DNA from: Clavibacter californiensis
Lineage (GTDB): Bacteria; Actinomycetota; Actinomycetes; Actinomycetales; Microbacteriaceae
DNA length: 64,000 nt
Direction: 5' to 3'
Assembly (NCBI RefSeq): GCF_021952865.1
Contig: NZ_CP040792.1
Location: forward strand, 868,001-932,000
Positions 59,021 through 64,000 of this stretch are shown piece after piece; the stretch's first letter is position 1; the number at the start of each line of letters is the position of its first letter. A model generated the notes under the pieces. It saw only the letters and a list, made by a program, of their open reading frames with translations, did not search any database and was not told where the DNA came from. Made by a program: the position numbers and the translations under genes.

Positions 59021-61198
59021 CTACTCCACGCGACCCGCGTACCGGTACCGGAACCCGGCCCCGTCGGTGACCACCACGTCGTAGTAGCCCCACTCGTCCA
59101 CCGGCCAGTTCACCGTCGTGCTGCGTCCGGGCTTCACCGTCTCGTGGCGCTCGCGCGTGATGAAGTCGTTGGCCGTCAGCGTGTAGTGCACCGAGGGCGT
59201 CCCGTCGTTCGCGAGCGTGAGCCGCAGCACGCCCTTGCCGCCGGGGATCGTCTCGGCCGAGACCCGCGGGACGGGCACGTCGGTCGTCCCCGCCGCGATC
59301 ACGGTGCCGGCGAAGCGGCGCAGGAACCGGTCGGGCCCGTAGAGGCTGAAGTCGTACGCGCCCTCGTGCGCCGAGCTCTCCCACGTGTAGGCCGCCTTCC
59401 TGCGCGGCGCCACGGTGAAGGGCGTCGATGCGAACGGCAGCGCGATGTTGGGGAACACCTGGTGCGAGACGCCCTGCTTGCCCTGGTTGCGCATCGTCAG
59501 CGTCACTCGGCCGCTCGCGCGGTCGACGGCCACGTCGGCGTCCTGCCGGTAGGGGAGCGGGCGGTGGCGCATGCTGCCCGCCTCCTGCTCGGGCATCCGC
59601 TGCGCGCCCACGGCGGGCTCCTGCACGGGCGGCTTCGCCATGTCGGCGTCGGCGGCCGCGACGAGTGCCTGCGTCGCGCTCATCGGCAGCACCTCGTCGG
59701 CGGACGGGATGGAGAAGTCCGGGTGCGCGAAGTCGAAGCACGAGGTGAGGTCGCCGGAGATCGCGCGGCGCCAGGCGGAGATGTTCGGCTCGTGCACGCC
59801 CGTCCACGTCTCGAGGAACCGGATCACGGAGGTGTGGTCGAACACCTGCGAGTCGACCCAGCCGCCGCGGCTCCACGGCGAGACGACCGTCATCGGGACG
59901 CGCGTGCCGTAGCCGACGGGCAGGCCGTCGACGTACTCGTCGGCCGTCCCGGGCTCGGCGAGCGGCGGCAGCTGGTGGTCGAAGTAGCCGTCGTTCTCGT
60001 CGTAGTTCAGCAGCAGCACGGTGCTCGCCCACGTGTCCGGGTTGCTCATGAGCGCCTGGATCACGGCGTTCGTGTAGTGCGCGCCGTAGTCCGGGCTGGC
60101 CTTGGGATGCTCGCTCCACCCGTACGGGGCCACGACGTACGACACGGCCGGCAGCGTGTTCGCCGCGGCGTCCTTCCCGAACTCCTCGAGCAGGTGCGTG
60201 ACGTCGAGGCCCTTGCCCGAGTCCGGCTTCCACCCGTCGTGCAGGCCGCCGTCGAGCGCGAGCTGACGAGTCCGGGGATCCGAGGACGCGAGCGCCTCGT
60301 GGTACTGGTGGAACAGCCACAGCGGGTTGTCGCCGTAGTCGCCCACGTAGGGGTGCGTGCCGTCGTCGCCGACCTCGTCGTTGGCGTACGTCTTCCACGT
60401 GACCCCTGCCTCCCGGAGGCGCTCGGGGTACGTCGTCCACGCGAAGACGGGCGCATAGTCGTCGGGGTTGTCGATGGCGGGGCCGCCGGCCTTCCCGCGG
60501 GCGTCGATCGTGCCGGTCCACTGGAACAGGCGGTTCGGGGTCGTCGGGCCGATGAGCGAGCAGTGGTAGTGGTCGGCGATCGTGAACGCTGAGGCCAGGG
60601 CGTGGTGGAAGGGGAGGTCGTCCTTCGTGAAGTAGCCCATGGTCTGCTCGCTCTTCGCGACGACCCAGTTGTCCCACGCGCCCTTGTTCCAGGCCTGGTG
60701 CCCGCCCTTCCAGGAGTGGTCGAGGCCGCCGGCGCCCTGCGCGTTGAAGCGGGACGAGTCGAGCGGGAAGGGCAGCATGTGCCCGCCGTCGGGACGGCTC
60801 GAGTCGGGCTGGGCGAACACCGACCCGCCGCCGGGGTACTCCACGGCCTGCTTGTCGCTGAAGCCGCGGACGCCCGGCAGCGTGCCGAAGTAGTGGTCGA
60901 ACGAGCGGTTCTCCTGCATGAGGATCACGACGTGCTCCACGTCCTCGATCGAGCGGGTGAGGTTCCGGCGCGCGGCGGCGGTCGCGGCGGTGGCGCTCGC
61001 GGTGCCGGAGCCGGCGGCGGATCCCGCGGCGACGCCCGCCATGATCGCGGCCGCGCCGCCCATCAGGACCGTGCGGCGGCTGATGCCGGGGCGGACGGCG
61101 CCGCGGTACTGGCGCGAGGGGTCGAGCGGGGGCGCGGCGTCGACGCCGGCCGCGAGGTCGACGTCCGGGGCGTGCCCTTCGGGCTTGGAGGTGCTCAC
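59021..61198 (-). CDS. Tat-exported phospholipase C (phosphocholine-specific type)
   Basis: 725 residues, the usual size of actinobacterial non-haemolytic phospholipases C. A twin-arginine signal (SRRTVLMGG, Arg41-Arg42) and the phosphoesterase domain are present: HVVILMQENRSFDHYFGTLPGVRGF, LIGPTTPNRLFQWTGTID, LLLNYDENDGYFDH and a C-terminal tandem DUF756-type beta region ending RYAGRVE (quoted in parts). It hydrolyses phosphatidylcholine or sphingomyelin outside the cell, a possible virulence or nutrient-scavenging role. GTG 61198, with AAGGACA upstream. An inverted repeat GCGTCAC-N5-GTGACGC lies at 61437-61455, about 240 bases upstream. Confidence 0.92.
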   Translation of the reverse strand: MSTSKPEGHAPDVDLAAGVDAAPPLDPSRQYRGAVRPGISRRTVLMGGAAAIMAGVAAGSAAGSGTASATAATAAARRNLTRSIEDVEHVVILMQENRSFDHYFGTLPGVRGFSDKQAVEYPGGGSVFAQPDSSRPDGGHMLPFPLDSSRFNAQGAGGLDHSWKGGHQAWNKGAWDNWVVAKSEQTMGYFTKDDLPFHHALASAFTIADHYHCSLIGPTTPNRLFQWTGTIDARGKAGGPAIDNPDDYAPVFAWTTYPERLREAGVTWKTYANDEVGDDGTHPYVGDYGDNPLWLFHQYHEALASSDPRTRQLALDGGLHDGWKPDSGKGLDVTHLLEEFGKDAAANTLPAVSYVVAPYGWSEHPKASPDYGAHYTNAVIQALMSNPDTWASTVLLLNYDENDGYFDHQLPPLAEPGTADEYVDGLPVGYGTRVPMTVVSPWSRGGWVDSQVFDHTSVIRFLETWTGVHEPNISAWRRAISGDLTSCFDFAHPDFSIPSADEVLPMSATQALVAAADADMAKPPVQEPAVGAQRMPEQEAGSMRHRPLPYRQDADVAVDRASGRVTLTMRNQGKQGVSHQVFPNIALPFASTPFTVAPRRKAAYTWESSAHEGAYDFSLYGPDRFLRRFAGTVIAAGTTDVPVPRVSAETIPGGKGVLRLTLANDGTPSVHYTLTANDFITRERHETVKPGRSTTVNWPVDEWGYYDVVVTDGAGFRYRYAGRVE

Positions 61199-61436
61199 GG
61201 TGGCTGTCCTTCTTCCTGTCGTGCCTGGCGTCGCGCGCAGGCGGTGACCCGACGCTCGGGGAGGGCCCGGGCGCGGCGGGGGATGCGGGTTCGATGGAGC
61301 GTGGCGGTGCGGATCCCGGGCGCCGGGGATGGCGGTACCGCCCGGGCGCCGGCACGACCGGGGATGACGACCAGGTGCGGATCGCGCGGGGACGACGCCG
61401 TGCCAGGCGCGAGTATGCGGCCGCCGTCGGAACAGC

Positions 61437-61455
61437 GCGTCACCTGGCGTGACGC
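61437..61455. promoter_or_regulatory. Inverted repeat upstream of phospholipase C
   Basis: GCGTCAC-CTGGC-GTGACGC, perfect 7-base arms. The left half recurs before the phospholipase remnant. Regulator unknown. Confidence 0.5.
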
Positions 61456-61484
61456 GGGTGGGAACGATCCCTGAACAGGCAGGG

Positions 61485-61518
61485 GCGTCGCCCGCGCTCC
61501 CCGGAGCGCGGGCGACGC
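61485..61518 (-). terminator. Strong hairpin after phospholipase remnant
   Basis: GCGTCGCCCGCGCTCC / GGAGCGCGGGCGACGC, a 16-base perfect inverted repeat directly after the stop of the minus-strand remnant (61521). Confidence 0.8.
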
Positions 61519-61520
61519 GG

Positions 61521-61681
61521 CTACTCGACGCGGCCGGCGGCGCCGCTCGTGAGGAGGGTGCGGCGGCTCACGCCGGGGCGGATCCCGCCGCGGTAGGGGT
61601 GCGGGGGATCCAGGGGCGGCGTCGGTGCCGGTGCTCCCCGGCGTGGTCGTCGGGGCGCTGGTCGGGGTGGGAGGTGCTCAC
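61521..61681 (-). pseudogene. Phospholipase C paralogue collapsed to signal peptide and C-terminus
   Basis: Starts with the same GTGAGCACCTCC as the intact gene at 61198. After a frameshift, the frame PPLDPPHPYRGGIRPGVSRR followed by TLLTSGAAGRVE and a stop aligns with PPLDPSRQYRGAVRPGISRR TVLMGGAA of the intact enzyme and then directly with its last residues AGRVE. Nearly 680 internal codons are missing. The copy is dead, but its promoter-proximal sequence and terminator remain. Best explained by tandem duplication followed by internal deletion. Confidence 0.82.
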
Positions 61682-61955
61682 GGGGCGATGTCCTCCTTCC
61701 ACGCGCGGTCGCGTGACGGCGGGCGCGCGGACGGGATCACGGTGCGGGCGACGCGTCCCGGGCACGTGACGGGGAGGGATGCGGCGGAGAGGGTGGTGCG
61801 GCGAGCGTGGTGCGGAGATGCGTCGCGGGGAGGGCGGCGACGGGGCATCGCTGTCGTCGGCGAGCATGCGCGCCGAGGGGGAACGGCGCGTCACCTCCGG
61901 TCATCGCCCGGGGAGCCCCCCTGAACCGGGGGTGGAGCGGCTCGGGCCTCGCGCG
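61682..61955. other. Intergenic region before the phospholipase remnant
   Basis: 274 bases with no gene; contains GGAGGACA, the former ribosome-binding site of the remnant, and sequence related to the upstream region of the intact phospholipase gene. A C/G hairpin near 61915-61935 may end alkB transcription. Confidence 0.45.
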
Positions 61956-62588
61956 TCAGGCGGGCCAGACCGGCCGGAACTGGATGCTGATGCGCGGCCC
62001 GACGGCCTTCTGCGTCTTGAGGATGGCGTGCTCGTGCGTGCGCTGCGCGCTGCCGCCCATGACGACGAGGTCGCCGTGCCCGAGCGGGAACCGCCGCACC
62101 TCGCCGCCGCCCTTCGGCCGCAGCGACAGCGTGCGCGCCGCGCCCACCGAGACGATGGCGACCATGGTGTCGCGGTCGATGGCGCGCCCCACGCGGTCGC
62201 CGTGCCACGCGACGCTGTCGTTGCCCGTGCGGTAGAAGCACAGCCCCGCGGTCTCGAGCACCTGCCCGGGCGGGCGGCCGTAGTGCTCGTTCAGCGCGTC
62301 GCGCGCCTCGACGAGCACGGGCGCGGGCAGGGGCGCGCGCGGGCCGAACCACGACAGGAGGCGCGGCACCTCCACGGTGCGGCCGTGCATGAGCCGCGTG
62401 TCCGCGGTCCACTCCACGTCCTCCACGAGGCGCTCGAACAGCGCGTCGGAGTCGCTGACCCAGCCGGGCCGGATGTCGAGCCACGCACCCTGCCCCAGGT
62501 CTAGCCGCTCGACCTCCGCGCCGAGCGCGCCGAGGCCGGGATCCGCCTGGAGGTCGTCGAAGAGGGAGGCCTGGAATGCGATGCTCAT
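61956..62588 (-). CDS. alkB: AlkB-family alpha-ketoglutarate-dependent dioxygenase
   Basis: 210 residues. It removes alkyl groups from bases in DNA by iron- and 2-oxoglutarate-dependent oxidation. Iron ligands His129 and Asp131 (WHGDRVG) and the distal His in the THEHAI segment (187), and 2-oxoglutarate Arg199 (PRISIQFR, with Arg205), are all present, with LCFYRTGNDSVAWHGD typical of the family. ATG 62588. A perfect SOS box lies 23 bases upstream, so it is probably LexA-regulated. Confidence 0.95.
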   Translation of the reverse strand: MSIAFQASLFDDLQADPGLGALGAEVERLDLGQGAWLDIRPGWVSDSDALFERLVEDVEWTADTRLMHGRTVEVPRLLSWFGPRAPLPAPVLVEARDALNEHYGRPPGQVLETAGLCFYRTGNDSVAWHGDRVGRAIDRDTMVAIVSVGAARTLSLRPKGGGEVRRFPLGHGDLVVMGGSAQRTHEHAILKTQKAVGPRISIQFRPVWPA

Positions 62589-62610
62589 GCCGCGAGCTTA
62601 GCCCGGATGT

Positions 62611-62626
62611 TCGAACGCATGTTCGA
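62611..62626. promoter_or_regulatory. LexA (SOS) box before alkB
   Basis: TCGAAC-GCAT-GTTCGA, an exact match to the actinobacterial/Bacillus-type LexA consensus CGAAC-N4-GTTCG with extended arms. It lies 23-38 bases upstream of the alkB start codon. Confidence 0.85.
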
Positions 62627-62652
62627 ACGACGACCGGCTGGGGAGGGCCCGA

Positions 62653-63348
62653 TCAGGCCGCAGGAGCGCGGGGCGCGCGACGGCCGGCCCACGTCAGGAG
62701 GAGCGTCAGTCCGCAGATCAGCGCCGCGATGACGAGCACCCAGACCGCGACCGTCCCGTATCCGCCGCCGCCCGTCGCGGGATCCAGGAAGGGGTACGGG
62801 TAGTACGTCGCCGCCCCCGTCACCTGGTTGCCCGTGAACGGCCCGCGCGCGAGCGTGACGGCGACCCACACGAGCGGGAAGACCACGACGCGGCCGACCG
62901 CGCCGTAGCCGAGCGCCCGGCGGTCGGGCGCGAGCAGCCAGTCGGCGAGCACGAGCAGCGGCACGGCCACGTGCAGCACCTCGTTCGACCACGGGAGGTT
63001 GCCGCCGGGGATCGTCGGCAGGCCGCGCAGCAGCAGGTTGTAGACGATGCCGGTCGTGACCATGTACGTGGTCGCCGCCAGCCGGAGCGTCGTCCAGCCG
63101 CGTCCGGGCGCGGGCGCCCGCCCCAGCAGCCGCACCGCGCCGACCGCCATCACGGCGGCCGCCAGCAGGTTCGACTCGATCGTGAAGTACATGAGGAAGT
63201 CGACCGTCTTGCCCCAGATGCCCTCGACCCCGATGCTCCGCCAGTACGAGGAGCTCACGACGTACTGGCTCGCGACGGCGACCAGCACGGTCAGGGCGGT
63301 GAGGAGGCGGATGGCAGCCCAGGTGATGCGCACGCTCCACCGTCCCAC
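62653..63348 (-). CDS. Pr6Pr-family membrane protein
   Basis: 231 residues with about six transmembrane helices. Conserved family features are FTIESNLLAA, TTGIVYNLLLRG, EVLHVAVPLLVLADWLL and PLVWVAVTLARG, ending with YYPYPFLDP. The family is of unknown function; some members are FAR-17a/AIG1-like hydrolases, but the catalytic residues are not certain here. GTG 63348 is the furthest start; GTG 63333, with GGTGGAGC before it, is also possible. Confidence 0.88.
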   Translation of the reverse strand: MGRWSVRITWAAIRLLTALTVLVAVASQYVVSSSYWRSIGVEGIWGKTVDFLMYFTIESNLLAAAVMAVGAVRLLGRAPAPGRGWTTLRLAATTYMVTTGIVYNLLLRGLPTIPGGNLPWSNEVLHVAVPLLVLADWLLAPDRRALGYGAVGRVVVFPLVWVAVTLARGPFTGNQVTGAATYYPYPFLDPATGGGGYGTVAVWVLVIAALICGLTLLLTWAGRRAPRAPAA

Positions 63349-63412
63349 ATCGCCACAGGCGGCGGTGATCCGGGATCCGTGCGCGGCCGATGGCGCGGCC
63401 TAGGCTGGGTGG

Positions 63413-64000
63413 ATGCATGGTGAGTACAAGGTCCCCGGCGGCAAGCTCGTCGTGGTCGACCTGGACGTGACCGACGGGCGCATCTCCGGCTTCCGCCTGG
63501 CGGGCGACTTCTTCCTCGAGCCGGACGACGCGCTCGAGGCCATCGACGGCGCGGTGAACGGACTCCCGGAGGACAGCGACGCCAACGCGATCGCCGCCGC
63601 CATCCGTCGCGCGCTCCCGCCGCAGGCCGTGCTCCTCGGCTTCTCGCCCGAGGCCGTCGCCGTGGCGATCCGACGCTCGCTCGCCCGCGCCACGAACTGG
63701 GGCGACTACGAGTGGGAGGTCATCCACGACCGCGCCTACCGGCCCGTCGAGCAGATGGCGCTCGACCAGGTGCTCGCCGAGGAGGTCGGCGCCGGTCGCC
63801 GGAACCCCACGCTGCGCATCTGGGAGTGGGAGCAGCCGGCCGTCGTGATCGGCAGCTTCCAGTCGCTCCGCAACGAGGTCGACGCCGAGCAGGCCGCGGC
63901 CCACGGCTTCGACGTCGTGCGCCGCGTCTCGGGCGGAGGCGCCATGTACATGGAGGCCGGCGCGGTCATCACCTACTCGATCTACGCGCCCGTCGACCTC
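63413..64000 (+). CDS. lplA: Lipoate-protein ligase A, N-terminal part (runs off window)
   Basis: 196 residues visible, open at the right edge. The first ~95 residues (YKVPGGKLVVVDLDVTDGRI, AGDFFLEPDD) are the lipoate-ligase accessory domain that is C-terminal in Escherichia coli LplA. The catalytic domain starts after it with the expected blocks RIWEWEQPAVVIGSFQS and RRVSGGGAMYMEAGAVITYS (substrate-binding RRxSGGG). It attaches lipoate to the E2/GcvH subunits. ATG 63413 follows TAGGCT by six bases (leaderless). Confidence 0.9.
   Translation, partial: MHGEYKVPGGKLVVVDLDVTDGRISGFRLAGDFFLEPDDALEAIDGAVNGLPEDSDANAIAAAIRRALPPQAVLLGFSPEAVAVAIRRSLARATNWGDYEWEVIHDRAYRPVEQMALDQVLAEEVGAGRRNPTLRIWEWEQPAVVIGSFQSLRNEVDAEQAAAHGFDVVRRVSGGGAMYMEAGAVITYSIYAPVDL

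Larger units (their letters stand above)
61199..61520. promoter_or_regulatory. Upstream region of the phospholipase gene
   Basis: 322 bases without a gene. It contains the phospholipase ribosome-binding site, the inverted repeat GCGTCAC-N5-GTGACGC (61437-61455) and a strong hairpin (61485-61518). Part of it (GCGAG.ATGCG, GCGCGTCACCT, CCTGAAC) recurs in order at about 61860-61925, upstream of the phospholipase remnant. Confidence 0.5.

Overview
The window is a high-G+C actinobacterial chromosome segment, most like a plant-associated Microbacteriaceae of the Clavibacter type. This rests on extreme G/C codon third positions, frequent GGATCC-containing codon pairs, many leaderless genes, and a plant-polysaccharide and secreted-enzyme content. 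I see no rRNA or tRNA gene, integrase, transposase, prophage or CRISPR array. Species is not decidable from sequence alone.

Region 1 (1 to about 14.6 kb) is an L-arabinofuranoside utilisation island. It holds the C-terminal part of a GH127/DUF1680 enzyme, a LacI repressor and GH51 arabinofuranosidase on the minus strand, and a divergent operon of sugar-binding lipoprotein, two permeases, a HypBA1-like GH127 beta-L-arabinofuranosidase and a 1295-residue secreted protein of unknown catalytic function. The two divergent units carry matching TTCATCGATGAA palindromes, the likely LacI operators. No transporter ATPase is present, so a shared MsiK-type ATPase is presumed. Base composition is visibly less extreme than in the rest, and the right edge runs into a truncated acetyltransferase gene.

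Region 2 (14.6-25.5 kb) is core-like with decay: an epimerase, remnants of a cytidine deaminase and a frameshifted ASCH-domain gene, a GH114-type lipoprotein, an SDR, a MOSC protein, a histidine kinase / Hpt-like / response regulator set, and exonuclease III.

Region 3 (25.5-45.7 kb) is core: an ECF sigma factor translationally coupled to an Asp23-like protein and divergent from a second Asp23 protein, orotate phosphoribosyltransferase, HAD and calcineurin-like phosphatases, CsbD, a RecQ-phosphoribosyltransferase fusion, a solitary DNA methyltransferase, kynureninase, an oxidoreductase and two coupled glycosyltransferases.

Region 4 (45.7-50.2 kb) has the conserved ATP-grasp / alpha-E / transglutaminase operon and a monoacylglycerol-lipase-like hydrolase.

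Region 5 (50.2-61.7 kb) is the most unusual part. Two paralogous secreted proteins with hydrophobic C-termini each face a divergent TetR gene (one intact, one reduced to 45 codons) across an intergenic region containing the same inverted repeat. They flank a coupled S53 protease / LPXTG surface-protein operon that has a Zur/Fur-type box. A Tat-exported phospholipase C follows, with beside it a second copy collapsed to its signal peptide and last residues.

Region 6 (62-64 kb) has alkB with an SOS box, a Pr6Pr membrane protein and the start of a lipoate-protein ligase.
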